A DNA stretch of 64,000 nt from Bacteroidota bacterium (GCA_018267545.1 JAFDYG010000537.1:1-64000); one strand, 5' to 3'; shown: positions 7,911 to 17,273, counted from the stretch's first letter. The notes: generated by a model not told the origin, from the letters alone. Translations and numbers: made by a program.

Positions 7911-10900
7911 ATGTCATTCCAATCCGATTTTTTTGTACTGCGCACTCCCCTGTTACCCTTCTCTACACTCCGGCAATTGAAAGATCTTCCGGAAATGATG
8001 GCCGTATGGCTCGAAAATCCGCTTTTCCTGGAAGCGATCTATATCGCCTCACCCGATCTTTACCAGCAGCTGCTTCGCTGGCAGCTCGGAGAAGTCCAAA
8101 AGGAAAAAGAAATCAGGAAGCTGCAGGAAGCCTTCTTCGAATACATCACCCGCATGTCCTTCCGCTGTACCCCCTTCGGCCTGTTCGCTGGATGCACGCT
8201 CGGAACCTTCGGAGACAGGAACGACATCCGCTTCCCCGCACAGGGTCACCTCCTCCGTCACATGCGGCTCGACATGGATTTCTCTACCATCCTCTTTCTA
8301 CATTTCATGAAAGACCCGGCCATCTACCGAACTCTCAGGTACCAGGTCAACAACAGCCTCTACAAAGCAGCCGGGGCCTATCGCTATACCGAATATCGGT
8401 TCGTCGCAGGAAGCAGACGAAGCCACCATCTCGTCAGCATCGGTTCGACTCCCGTACTGAATAAAATAATAAAAGCCGCCGCCGTCAGCATCCCTTACGC
8501 GGATCTCCTGACGATAATCACAGCCATGGGCTACGATCAGGAAGACGCAATAGACTACCTGGACCAGCTCATCCAGTCGCAGGTCCTTACGAGCGAGATC
8601 GAACCCAACGTCACCGGCCCCGACTACGTAGAACGCCTGATTACCGTATTGGACAGGGTCGGAGCTGCCCGCTCACCGCTTATCGAAAAGCTCAGGTCGA
8701 TGCAAACCCGCATCCGAAACATAAACCAGGACCCGGAAAAAACCACCTTTTATCGCAGCATCTTCGAAGACTGGCAAAAAGAAGGGCTCAATCTCCACAA
8801 AAGCCACTTATTCCAAATCGATCTATATAAAAACGCCGACAGCTGCATGCTCGACCCGGGCATCCGCGAAAAAGTTTCCAAAGGCGTCGAAGTCCTGTCG
8901 AAGATCACTCCGGTCAGGATAGACCACCCGAACATGCAGGTCTTTAAACGGGCCTTTTACGAACGATACGATAACAGAATGGTTCCCCTGACCGAAGCGC
9001 TCGACTCCGAAGTAGGTATCGGCTACCGCAAAGCACGGAGCCTGGCGGATACTTTCAGAACGGAGAGCGGCATCGAATTCGACTCCCGAACCGAGTTCGT
9101 CTTCCGCAAGTTCAAGTCATGGCTGGCAGAAAAAGAAAAGCATATCGACCTCTCGGATGAAGACCTCGAACCATTCGAAGATAAGCTCTCCACCATCGCC
9201 GGCTCCATCGGCGTTACGATTAATCTTATCCGCGAAGACGGTCAGGAAAAAGTAGTGCTGCGAACCGTCTCCGGACCTTCCGGGGCCAATCTCCTCGGAC
9301 GCTTTGCGCACACCGTCCACGAGCTGGAGCAAGGACTCCGGCAATTGTGTGAAAAAGAAGCAGCGCTGCAGCCCGAACGGCTTTTTGCCGAAATAGTTCA
9401 CCTCCCCGAAGGCCGCATGGGCAACGTGCTTGCCCGTCCTGTCCTTCGTCAATACGAGATCCCCTATCTCGCCGCTTCCCCGCTGGACCCCGAATACCAG
9501 GTGCTCATCAGCGACCTCTATCTCTTTATCCGTAACCAACGGCTGGTCCTTTACTCGAAACGACACCAGAAAGAAGTCGTCCCCCGCCTTTCCAGCGCTC
9601 ACAATTTCACCAACGGCCTACCGCTCTATAATTTTCTTTGCGACCTTCAGTACGAAAGCCTCCAAACCGGCATCTACTGGAACTGGGGCTTCCTCGGCAG
9701 CGAAGCCCGCCTGCCCCGCGTACAATATAAAGACGTCATCCTTTATCCTGCTTCATGGAACCTATACAAAAAAGTCCTCGACGAGATGGCCGCACTCAAA
9801 GACGCCAAAGACCTGCCCGCAGCATTCACCGCCTTCCGGGAGAAATACGGCATCCCCGATCAGGTCGTCTTCTGCGAGTCGGACAACCGCATCTGGCTCG
9901 ACCTCAAAGACGAATATCCCATCCGCTACCTGATCAAACAAGCCCAAAAAAATGGACGCATACACCTGGAAGAAAACTTCTGGCATTTTGACGACCAGCC
10001 TTTCACCAACGAGATCATCATTCCCTTCGTCCGTGAAGCAGTTTCCGACGAAACTTCCGTCGCCCCTATCGTTACGGAGAACAAAGTACAGCGTATCTTC
10101 TCTCCCGGATCGGAATGGCTTTATTTTAAACTATACGGCTCTCTCGGCTCGACCGACCGCCTCCTCAACGAGCAGCTGTTCCCCCTGCTCGGTAAGCTAA
10201 AACGCGAACGTGTCATCGACAAATGGTTTTTCCTCCGCTACAGAGACCCCAAGGACCATCTCCGCATCCGGCTTCACATCCCGGACAGCACGCAAATAGG
10301 CGCCATTCTGCAAAGAATATACAACCGGTGTAACCGGCTGCTGCAAACCGGTGAGATCGCCAATATACAGCTGGACACCTACACCCGCGAGATAGAACGC
10401 TATGGTTCGGAAACCATGAGCCTGTCCGAGGACTATTTCTGTATCAATAGCGAAATGACGGCCCAGCTCATGAAGCTGCTGGGGGCAACGCTGGAAGGCG
10501 ACCTTCCCATGTACGCCGTCATCCTCGGAACAGAATCTATCCTGAACGCCTTTGGCTATACGCTGGAAGAAAAGATCGAATACGTAAAAAAGAATATGGC
10601 CATCCGCGATCTGAGCAAGTCCGAAAAGGAATCTATCGCCGCTTATTACCGGGACCATAATAAAATTATCTATGCGCTTCTAGCGGAAGACTGGGCCTTC
10701 CTTAGCGACACCTCCATTTCGGTCAAAGCGCTCCGGACCATATCCAAAATCTGCCGTCGCTCGGCCGCCAGGCTATCCCCCATCGCCCGCTCCATCCGAA
10801 CCGCCGTCGCAGGCCAGCCGGACAGGCTCGACCAGCTGATGGGCAGCTATATCCATATGTTCGTAAACAAAAGCTTCTCCGATTACCAGCTGGAAAAAGA

Positions 10901-11006
10901 GTACCGGCTATACGTCTTCCTGAACAAGCTCTATCCATCGATCAAGGCTCGCACGAACGCCCCTCAGCCAAAACCCCAATTGATCACTCCCTTATCATCC
11001 GTATAG
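7911..11006 (+). CDS. lanB: Full-length LanB-type lantibiotic dehydratase
   Basis: A 1031-aa enzyme, the usual length for full LanB. Residues about 1-690 are the tRNA-Glu-dependent glutamylation domain, with the conserved RCTPFGLFAGCTLG at 85-98 and LVLYSKRHQKEVVPRLSSAH near 545-565. Residues about 735-1010 form the SpaB_C elimination domain, starting GSEWLYFKLYGS and containing WFFLRYRDPKDHLRIRL. It would activate Ser/Thr of the precursor cores with glutamate and eliminate it to give dehydroalanine and dehydrobutyrine for LanC. It is cotranscribed with lanC. Its last 23 nt overlap the 3' end of the convergent S41 peptidase gene. Confidence 0.95.
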   Translation: MSFQSDFFVLRTPLLPFSTLRQLKDLPEMMAVWLENPLFLEAIYIASPDLYQQLLRWQLGEVQKEKEIRKLQEAFFEYITRMSFRCTPFGLFAGCTLGTFGDRNDIRFPAQGHLLRHMRLDMDFSTILFLHFMKDPAIYRTLRYQVNNSLYKAAGAYRYTEYRFVAGSRRSHHLVSIGSTPVLNKIIKAAAVSIPYADLLTIITAMGYDQEDAIDYLDQLIQSQVLTSEIEPNVTGPDYVERLITVLDRVGAARSPLIEKLRSMQTRIRNINQDPEKTTFYRSIFEDWQKEGLNLHKSHLFQIDLYKNADSCMLDPGIREKVSKGVEVLSKITPVRIDHPNMQVFKRAFYERYDNRMVPLTEALDSEVGIGYRKARSLADTFRTESGIEFDSRTEFVFRKFKSWLAEKEKHIDLSDEDLEPFEDKLSTIAGSIGVTINLIREDGQEKVVLRTVSGPSGANLLGRFAHTVHELEQGLRQLCEKEAALQPERLFAEIVHLPEGRMGNVLARPVLRQYEIPYLAASPLDPEYQVLISDLYLFIRNQRLVLYSKRHQKEVVPRLSSAHNFTNGLPLYNFLCDLQYESLQTGIYWNWGFLGSEARLPRVQYKDVILYPASWNLYKKVLDEMAALKDAKDLPAAFTAFREKYGIPDQVVFCESDNRIWLDLKDEYPIRYLIKQAQKNGRIHLEENFWHFDDQPFTNEIIIPFVREAVSDETSVAPIVTENKVQRIFSPGSEWLYFKLYGSLGSTDRLLNEQLFPLLGKLKRERVIDKWFFLRYRDPKDHLRIRLHIPDSTQIGAILQRIYNRCNRLLQTGEIANIQLDTYTREIERYGSETMSLSEDYFCINSEMTAQLMKLLGATLEGDLPMYAVILGTESILNAFGYTLEEKIEYVKKNMAIRDLSKSEKESIAAYYRDHNKIIYALLAEDWAFLSDTSISVKALRTISKICRRSAARLSPIARSIRTAVAGQPDRLDQLMGSYIHMFVNKSFSDYQLEKEYRLYVFLNKLYPSIKARTNAPQPKPQLITPLSSV

Positions 11007-13287
11007 CAGCTTCCAGGAACTCGTCCCTTCCCTCCTGCAACCCCTTGACCGTGACCTTCATCGGCACATCGATTCGCACGCCTACCCGCTGTGTCTCTCC
11101 TCCATCCGGATAATAAATACCAAGCCCCGAAATCATAGTCAGCACATTGCCCGGAAACCATAGATAGGAAACATTCCCATCGGCTCCCGCAGTCGTGCTC
11201 CCCACAACCCGTACATTGGGAGCAGATTGAAACGCCATCGTCGTGTATTCCGCCCGGCTTTGAGTATTGGCGTCCACCAGCAGGATTACCCGGCCCTTAT
11301 AAACCTGCTCCGGTTCCGTAGAATCTTTTCCCGCTCCCCAGTTTCCGCCATTTTCAGAAGGTGGCCCCGCAGACATGCACCCCGGCCTCCGGGTATCTAC
11401 CGAAGTAGCAAAAGCAAAGGCGCTCCTTTCCGCCTTTAGCCAGGAAGCATAGTTAAATACCATAAAAGTAGAAGGATAGTAACGAAGATCGATGACAAGC
11501 CCCCTGGTGCCCTCCACCTCCTTCCTTACCCGGGGAAAATCCTGTGGCGACAGTCGGTCCGGCCGGATATACCCGACATCGGACCCAATACGATCTACCC
11601 CCTTGCTCCCCAGCTTCAGCACCTCTTTCACCCAATGCTTATCATCATAGATTCCTATCCCGGGCAGACGAACCGTTCGGATCGAATCCCGATACTCCCA
11701 CTCGAAGTCCGACTCCGGCCGGTTGCTCCGCAGCAGAAACCCTGAAGAAGAAGGCAGATCCCTCAGTTGTGCCGCCTCATTGGAAGCCGGTGTAAACGGC
11801 AGGAACTTCCGGACAAGACTATCCGTCGATACGCCATTGATGGACCGGATGATTGCGCCCAATGGCAGCAACCGCCGAATGTCCGGCGAATCTACCAGGT
11901 ACCGGGTCACGACAAGCCTTCCTTCCGCAAATACCGCCTCGAAGGGCGCACGGTAACGGCCCTTGATGGAATCAAGATCGGTCCGTTGATTCCAGATATT
12001 GGCGTGCGTATCGTGGATATGTCCGATCAGCTCCAGACAGCTCAACACATACTCTCCTGAATCTCTTGCCCCCAGGAAACGCGGCAGATACCCGGCCAGC
12101 ATCGTGTTCCAGTCTTCTTTGATCAGATAACGGTAAGGATAGTAGTACTGTATGGTATTCCAATACCGATAAAGACCGAGCAAACGGATCGCCGCCGCCG
12201 GATAATTGCTGGAACGATATTTTTCTTCGTGAATGAATTCCATGTACCCGCCGGCATAGCTTACATAATAGCTGTTCCTCTTAGCTACGTGGTTTTCACG
12301 AATCCGGACCAGCTGCTCCCTAAGCCGCTTGGGAAATCGTCCCTGATCGAAAAGAAAACCATAGTTACCCGGAACTTTTATATCCGACGAATCCGTCAGA
12401 ACGCAATTCTTACATTCCGGTATTTTCCCCAGCTGCCGAATCCAGCGCTCCTCCAGCTCATAAGCATGTTTATCGTCCGGCGCCTTTACGATCGACGGTA
12501 GTATCCGAAACAACGCAGAATCCCAGTCATACTTCCCTTCCTCTATCGCAGGGTGATAATATTTTAAAAAACCCCACAGCATACCCAGCTCGACAAGCCG
12601 CTTCATCCCTTCGGGCGAAAGATCCGTCAAAGCCGCCGAAGCAGTCTTCCCCAAACTCTCCGCAGAACCAGGATCACTGGCTGCCAGCTTATACTGAAGC
12701 GATTCCAGAGGACGTCCATCGACCCGTGCCTGCAGATTTCCAATCCAGGCTCGCCCATTACCCGTTAAAATACCGATGATATAAATATTGTCCCCGGAAA
12801 CAGGATCGATAGGCAGCTTGAGGAAACGGCGCGTCCAGTCGTGCGTACCCGACTCTCCGTCCACAACCATCGCACGATAGCTCACTTTTTGCCCTTGCTT
12901 ATCCAGCACCATCGCGATCAGTCCGGCAGTCCCCTGCGTAACCCCTTCCGTCTTTATCGACGCCGAAAACTCCAGCGTATCTCCTCTTACAGGCAGCGGC
13001 AGAAACCGGGCGAAAACTTCCATCGTATTGGGAGTGCTGTCTTTCTTACGCATGCAAAACGCCGCATATCCCTGCCCGCGAGCGGCCGAATCCAGAAATA
13101 TGTCATAATGAGAAACCGAATCCGGTGTAAGCCTCCACCCGGTAGGATGATTGGCGCTGTCCAATGCCCGAAAATCAAGATTCAGCAGCCGTCTCTTGCT
13201 ATGACGTACACTCGAACATGAAATAAAAAAGAGGACACAAAAACCCGACAGCAATAAAAGGCAGGATCGATCTTTCAGTAAGGTCAT
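10984..13287 (-). CDS. S41-family peptidase lipoprotein
   Basis: A 767-aa protein with a lipoprotein-type signal (CVLFFISCSS), so it is probably anchored in the periplasm or outer membrane. An N-terminal beta-sandwich-like region (about 30-190) has no clear assignment. The middle (about 220-430) includes LGMLWGFLKYYHPAIEEGKYDWD, split here by its helical pattern, a motif common before S41 domains of Bacteroidota. The C-terminal third has the S41 core: VILLVDANTQSRAEYT carries the nucleophile Ser, preceded by DLRYYPSTF. S41 enzymes cut unstructured C-terminal or loop regions. The 3' end overlaps lanB by 23 nt in convergent orientation. A role in lanthipeptide maturation is possible but not shown; it may be housekeeping. 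Confidence 0.85.
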   Translation of the reverse strand: MTLLKDRSCLLLLSGFCVLFFISCSSVRHSKRRLLNLDFRALDSANHPTGWRLTPDSVSHYDIFLDSAARGQGYAAFCMRKKDSTPNTMEVFARFLPLPVRGDTLEFSASIKTEGVTQGTAGLIAMVLDKQGQKVSYRAMVVDGESGTHDWTRRFLKLPIDPVSGDNIYIIGILTGNGRAWIGNLQARVDGRPLESLQYKLAASDPGSAESLGKTASAALTDLSPEGMKRLVELGMLWGFLKYYHPAIEEGKYDWDSALFRILPSIVKAPDDKHAYELEERWIRQLGKIPECKNCVLTDSSDIKVPGNYGFLFDQGRFPKRLREQLVRIRENHVAKRNSYYVSYAGGYMEFIHEEKYRSSNYPAAAIRLLGLYRYWNTIQYYYPYRYLIKEDWNTMLAGYLPRFLGARDSGEYVLSCLELIGHIHDTHANIWNQRTDLDSIKGRYRAPFEAVFAEGRLVVTRYLVDSPDIRRLLPLGAIIRSINGVSTDSLVRKFLPFTPASNEAAQLRDLPSSSGFLLRSNRPESDFEWEYRDSIRTVRLPGIGIYDDKHWVKEVLKLGSKGVDRIGSDVGYIRPDRLSPQDFPRVRKEVEGTRGLVIDLRYYPSTFMVFNYASWLKAERSAFAFATSVDTRRPGCMSAGPPSENGGNWGAGKDSTEPEQVYKGRVILLVDANTQSRAEYTTMAFQSAPNVRVVGSTTAGADGNVSYLWFPGNVLTMISGLGIYYPDGGETQRVGVRIDVPMKVTVKGLQEGRDEFLEAAIRMIRE

Positions 13288-13394
13288 AAGGTTTAATTGG
13301 ACCGACTAAGATATCGCATTCACCCAACAAAGCAAGACCGCACCCCAGCCGCAGTACCATCCAAAACGGGGAAAAAATATCTTAAAAATTTTTA

Positions 13395-13402
13395 TATATT
13401 TA
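13395..13402 (+). promoter_or_regulatory. Possible -7 promoter box for the PD-(D/E)XK gene
   Basis: TATATTTA matches TAnnTTTG at 7 of 8 positions and lies 8 nt before the ATG at 13410. If used, the transcript would be leaderless or nearly so, or the true start would be the second ATG at 13422. No convincing -33 element was found. Confidence 0.35.
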
Positions 13403-13409
13403 CCCCTCA

Positions 13410-14636
13410 ATGGCAACCCATATGCCCCCTACCTCTGACGACTCGATAGCCGGAACCCCTATCTCGAAGATTAGAAAAATCTTCAGATTCAATCGGCGGA
13501 TTGGTGTCAACTCGACCCGGACGTTCGGCGTCGAATACCTCGAAGAAGAATTCGACATTTCCAGGGCCAAAGCAATGGAAATGATACTCGGCCTCCAACA
13601 GCTGGGCTATTTAAGTCAGAAGCCCGACAAAGATGAATATTACAGTATAACCGAAAAAGGAAAACTATTTGGACTCGAAAAGGCCAACCCACCGCTATCC
13701 ATCGACAAGGCCGACCAGATTTACGCCGAATTTCTGGAAAGAGTCCGCCAGGTCAACGAAAACCCCGATTTTATCCTCCGCATCACCGACTTTTATTTGT
13801 TCGGAGACTATATTACCGGAAACGGATCCATCACCCACCTGGAAATCTTGTTATCGATGGTTCCCAAAGACCCTGCTTCCTTCAGCGCCCAGCGGGAAGC
13901 CAAAATGAGAGCACACCCCCGCTTTCTCGGCATCTTCGAACGATATGCCCTGCCTCTTACAGAAGTACGGTCTTTTCTTAAGCAACGGTCCAGATACCTG
14001 AGCATTTATCTGCCCAGGGAGAAAGAAGAGCTCGACCTGTCCGAGGCAAAAATATTCGACCCTGACGGCAACCTGATAGAAGAAAAAAAGACCAAAAGCA
14101 AAAAAACATCACAGCCGCCCAAAACCAATAGAAAAACAAAGGAAAGACCCACCGATGAATTTGTAGGAAGACTGATCTTTAACGAGCGAAAAGGCAAATC
14201 TTCAAAAGAACAGATCGTAAGAAAATTTACCGAGAAAGCCCAGGAGCAGGAAAATCTCCACGGGCAGATCATGGACGGGCTGACCACGCTGCTACGCGCT
14301 CAACACCCCAGCTGCACCATCAGCCCGGAATGTATGATAATGGGACTGGGTTCCAGAATAGACATCGTCAGAAAAACTAAAGAAGATCAGGTCATCTTCT
14401 ACGAGATAAAAACCTATCCCAAAGCCGCCATCTCCATCCGTATGGCCCTCGGCCAGCTCCTCGAATACGCCTTTTACCCCGAACGTCCCTTCACCGGCGA
14501 GCTCTGCATCGTCAGCCACGTGCCCGCCACAAAAACCGACCTCACCTATCTAAAGCACATGGGCGAAAAGATCGGTATAAAAATCGGCTATATTCACTAC
14601 GATTGTTCGACCAACAAAATCGCCCAGATCGCCTAA
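13410..14636 (+). CDS. Winged-helix / degenerate nucleotidyltransferase-like / PD-(D/E)XK nuclease-like protein
   Basis: A 408-aa protein with three parts. Residues about 30-85 look like a winged helix that reads DNA (EEEFDISRAKAMEMILGLQQ, then a beta wing ending YYSITEKGKLFG). Residues about 105-150 contain ITDFYLFGDYITGNGSITHL, which resembles the GSxxxG..SDxD core of a minimal nucleotidyltransferase, but with the catalytic Gly-Ser and Asp positions changed, so probably inactive. A charged Lys-rich linker follows (about 220-260). Residues about 275-400 form a restriction-endonuclease-like core with Asp318 (SRIDIV), Glu332 and Lys334 (YEIKTY) and GQLLEYAF. The combination points to a sequence-recognising nuclease, perhaps in defence or DNA repair. 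The flanking genes give no partner. I do not recognise a named family. Confidence 0.7.
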   Translation: MATHMPPTSDDSIAGTPISKIRKIFRFNRRIGVNSTRTFGVEYLEEEFDISRAKAMEMILGLQQLGYLSQKPDKDEYYSITEKGKLFGLEKANPPLSIDKADQIYAEFLERVRQVNENPDFILRITDFYLFGDYITGNGSITHLEILLSMVPKDPASFSAQREAKMRAHPRFLGIFERYALPLTEVRSFLKQRSRYLSIYLPREKEELDLSEAKIFDPDGNLIEEKKTKSKKTSQPPKTNRKTKERPTDEFVGRLIFNERKGKSSKEQIVRKFTEKAQEQENLHGQIMDGLTTLLRAQHPSCTISPECMIMGLGSRIDIVRKTKEDQVIFYEIKTYPKAAISIRMALGQLLEYAFYPERPFTGELCIVSHVPATKTDLTYLKHMGEKIGIKIGYIHYDCSTNKIAQIA

Positions 14637-14681
14637 GACTCCACCAATTCCCTACCCCCTCAAATCGCCACCGATTCTCCA

Positions 14682-15242
14682 TCAAATCCGCGGCGCCAAT
14701 TTCGTTTCCGCCTTCTGCTGCCCTCCATAATACACCTCCAGCTCCTTCAACCTCGCAACTTGACCAGCCCTGGGATTGATAAACGTCCGCACCCTCTTCA
14801 CCGTCGCAAACGCGTCGGCATACGTCTGTCCCATCCGCAGCAAATACGCAATCGCCATCGTCGGCCCCCGCCCCAATCCCTGCCGGCAATGAATATATAC
14901 CTTCCCCCCTGCCTCGATCTGGCTATGCGCAAACTCCGCTCCCCGAATCAAATCTTCCAGCTTCGGCGGCGTATTATCCGGCGTCGGCAAATGCAAATAT
15001 TCCAGTCCCTGATAACGAGCCTCTACATACACCGAATGCATTCGCATGTTGATCACCCCCGTAATTCCCATCTCCTTCAACAATCGCAGCCCCCGAAGAT
15101 TATACTGCCCTCCCAGAAATAGATTGGCCGTAATCTGGCTCCTCCGCAGCGTCGGAATACCCACAATACCTCGATGCAGCTGGTCCCAGACCTTCTGCAC
15201 AAAGATCACCACAACAAGCCATATGCTCTTCATCCGTTTCAT
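14682..15242 (-). CDS. Membrane-anchored dual-specificity (cysteine) phosphatase
   Basis: A 186-aa protein with an N-terminal hydrophobic helix (SIWLVVVIFVQKVW) and a DSP/PTP catalytic domain. The P-loop HCRQGLGRGPT supplies the nucleophile Cys and the Arg of the HCx5R motif. A general-acid Asp candidate is in LHLPTPDNTPP. It starts 2 nt after the stop of a diacylglycerol-kinase-family gene, so the two are cotranscribed. Small membrane DSPs next to lipid kinases may dephosphorylate lipids (for example PTPMT1-like phosphatidylglycerophosphate phosphatase) instead of proteins. The lipid role is inference. Confidence 0.85.
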   Translation of the reverse strand: MKRMKSIWLVVVIFVQKVWDQLHRGIVGIPTLRRSQITANLFLGGQYNLRGLRLLKEMGITGVINMRMHSVYVEARYQGLEYLHLPTPDNTPPKLEDLIRGAEFAHSQIEAGGKVYIHCRQGLGRGPTMAIAYLLRMGQTYADAFATVKRVRTFINPRAGQVARLKELEVYYGGQQKAETKLAPRI

Positions 15243-15244
15243 AA

Positions 15245-16111
15245 CTAGATTGGTACCACTACCCCCAGCGCGGCCGGCGCCACTTCGATTGACAATTCAT
15301 CGCCCTTCTCTTCCATATCGTCGCAAAGCCAGCTGCTGCCTTCCGGCAACCGAATTTCCACTTTCCTCGCCCTCCAATGCTTCAACACATCGGAGTCCTT
15401 CTGCAGCAATATGCTCCCGCTTACCCGCAGCAGCGACCCGATATCTGCCTTATCCAGCGCAATTACATCCAGCCAGCCATCATCGACGCTTATATCCGAG
15501 AGGAACGAATACCCAGCCCTACCCACATTTCCCGCATTGGTCACCGTCAACGCTACCGCATCCTGATCGAATGTACGACCGTCTACCGTAAGCTGAAAGG
15601 TACCCGGCTCCCTCCCCATCGTCTGAAAGGCCGTCAGACCATACGCCAGCTGCCCCCATTTTTCCTTCAACGCCGGGTCGGTCTCCGTAATCATATCCGA
15701 AAAAAGCCCCATATTCACCCGGATTAAAAAAGGTCTTCCATTGACGAGACCCATATCGACCTTTCTCACCCTTCGTCCACCGCCTTCCTCCCCCAGCAAC
15801 TCCAGCGCTCCCCCCAATTCCAATGGAATATTTAATTCCTTCGCCATTACATTGGCCGTGCCCCCGGGCACGATCCCCAGCGCCGTGTCCGTCTTGTACA
15901 ACGCCCGTGCGGCCTCCATCACCGTCCCATCCCCGCCATATACGGCCAAAACATCGACGGCTCCCACCATCTCCTTCGCCATAGAATAAACATCCCCCTC
16001 TTTTCCCGTTACTACAATCTCTCCCTCGAACCCTTTCTCCCTTATCTCCTCTACCGTAACCGGGTCCTTACTCCCCGCCGCTGGATTAAAAATGAGCTTT
16101 ATTTTCTCCAT
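15245..16111 (-). CDS. Diacylglycerol kinase-family lipid kinase
   Basis: About 288 aa, the normal size for YegS/DgkB-like kinases. The N-terminal domain starts MEKIKLIFNPAAGS and contains the nucleotide-binding YGGDGTVMEAA and the GIVPGGTANVMAKEL loop. The C-terminal beta domain follows, with VNMGLFSDM and YSFLSDISVDDG. It would transfer phosphate from ATP to diacylglycerol or a related lipid at the membrane. The ATG at 16111 was chosen over an in-frame TTG at 16129, because it directly precedes the first strand. It is cotranscribed with the phosphatase 2 nt downstream. Confidence 0.9.
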   Translation of the reverse strand: MEKIKLIFNPAAGSKDPVTVEEIREKGFEGEIVVTGKEGDVYSMAKEMVGAVDVLAVYGGDGTVMEAARALYKTDTALGIVPGGTANVMAKELNIPLELGGALELLGEEGGGRRVRKVDMGLVNGRPFLIRVNMGLFSDMITETDPALKEKWGQLAYGLTAFQTMGREPGTFQLTVDGRTFDQDAVALTVTNAGNVGRAGYSFLSDISVDDGWLDVIALDKADIGSLLRVSGSILLQKDSDVLKHWRARKVEIRLPEGSSWLCDDMEEKGDELSIEVAPAALGVVVPI

Positions 16112-16233
16112 AACACCTATCGACTTCAATTGCTATGCCAGCTCGTTTTCCCACATTCGCAAATGCTTTTTCCTTGCCTCGCCCCAATCCCTCATACCCA
16201 CACATTTCATTTTACACGAGACTTCTCATTCTG

Positions 16234-16241
16234 TATATTTG
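16234..16241 (+). promoter_or_regulatory. Promoter -7 box TATATTTG
   Basis: An exact match to the Bacteroidota primary-sigma -7 consensus TAnnTTTG, about 105 nt before the Rpn-type gene. TTTTAC at 16209-16214 is a poor -33 candidate at roughly the right distance. The region 16112-16346 holds nothing else recognisable. Confidence 0.5.
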
Positions 16242-16346
16242 CATAACAGTCATCTTACCTTACTACATCCCAGCATCGACAATTCCTCCATAACGAGTAT
16301 GGAGAATGAACCTCCCTCAAATACGTCTCAGATTAACTGAACTTTT

Positions 16347-17273
16347 ATGAAGCCCAGATATGACATGCTATGGAAAGGCATGATCGAGGAAGTCATAGAG
16401 GACCTGCTTCTCTTTGTCGATCCCGAAATCAGTAAAGAACTGGACCTTGAAAAAGGCTTCCAATTCCTGGATAAAGAGCTTGCCGCCCTGAAACCAGAGC
16501 CAACTCTTCCATCCAGCCCCAAAGTAGTAGATAAGCTGGTCAGAATCTTTCTTCGCGAAGGAGGAGAACGATGGATGCTATTACACCTGGAAGTACAAGG
16601 CGGCAAGAAAACTAAAAAATTCCCTGGACGTATGTTCGAGTATTACGTCCGTCTATCCAGCAAATACAACAAGCCCATCGCAGCGATTGCCATCCTCACA
16701 GGTCCATCCGGCAGAAACATGCTTGCAACATTCGAGCATAGATGTTTATGGACAAAAGTGCGTTATGACTACAAAACCATTTGCATCGCCGATTACCCCG
16801 ACGAAACACTAGCCGCCAGCAATAACCCCTTTGCAATCGTAATGATGGTCGCCAAAGACGCGCTTCTAAAGCCTATCGGAGCAAAAGAACAGCACGACAA
16901 CATACTACTAAAAAGAAAAATATTGATGGTCAAGCTATTAAAACAAAAAATGGCTATACTTGGCGAGAGAAAGACTGAGGCCATCTTAACTTTCCTAAAT
17001 AACTACGTCACCTTTAAAAATCCAGAAACAAATCGTAAATTTATGTTGAAAACAGACGAAATCTTCGAAAAAAAGAATACCATGGGCATTTTTGAACAGC
17101 TGGCAGAAATAAAATTTGAGGAGGGCATAGAAAAAGGTCGTGCCCAAGAGAAGGAACAATCCGTTCGCCTATTACTCGAAAACACCAAACTATCCGTAGA
17201 AGAAATTGCCAAAAAAGTCGGCGTCTCCATCACCCTCGTCAGAAAAATAAAGAAGCAATCCTCTTCAAAATAG
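16347..17273 (+). CDS. Rpn-family recombination-promoting nuclease / PDDEXK transposase-like protein
   Basis: A 308-aa protein. The N-terminal half has the pattern of the Rpn/YhgA PD-(D/E)XK family: GERWMLLHLEVQGGKK followed by FPGRMFEYYVRLSSKYNKPI and IAILTGPSG. The Glu-x-Gln pair is the family's usual replacement of E-x-K. The C-terminal part is helical and ends with a small helix-turn-helix-like stretch (LSVEEIAKKVGVSITLVRKIKK), as in many family members. Such proteins are scattered in genomes, and E. coli RpnA cuts DNA and promotes RecA-independent recombination. No terminal inverted repeats were seen, so it is not part of a recognisable mobile element. Confidence 0.85.
   Translation: MKPRYDMLWKGMIEEVIEDLLLFVDPEISKELDLEKGFQFLDKELAALKPEPTLPSSPKVVDKLVRIFLREGGERWMLLHLEVQGGKKTKKFPGRMFEYYVRLSSKYNKPIAAIAILTGPSGRNMLATFEHRCLWTKVRYDYKTICIADYPDETLAASNNPFAIVMMVAKDALLKPIGAKEQHDNILLKRKILMVKLLKQKMAILGERKTEAILTFLNNYVTFKNPETNRKFMLKTDEIFEKKNTMGIFEQLAEIKFEEGIEKGRAQEKEQSVRLLLENTKLSVEEIAKKVGVSITLVRKIKKQSSSK

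Noticed and set aside
16347-17273. Insertion sequence around the Rpn-type gene
   Set aside because: No terminal inverted repeats or target-site duplication could be seen on either side; Rpn genes are commonly solitary.
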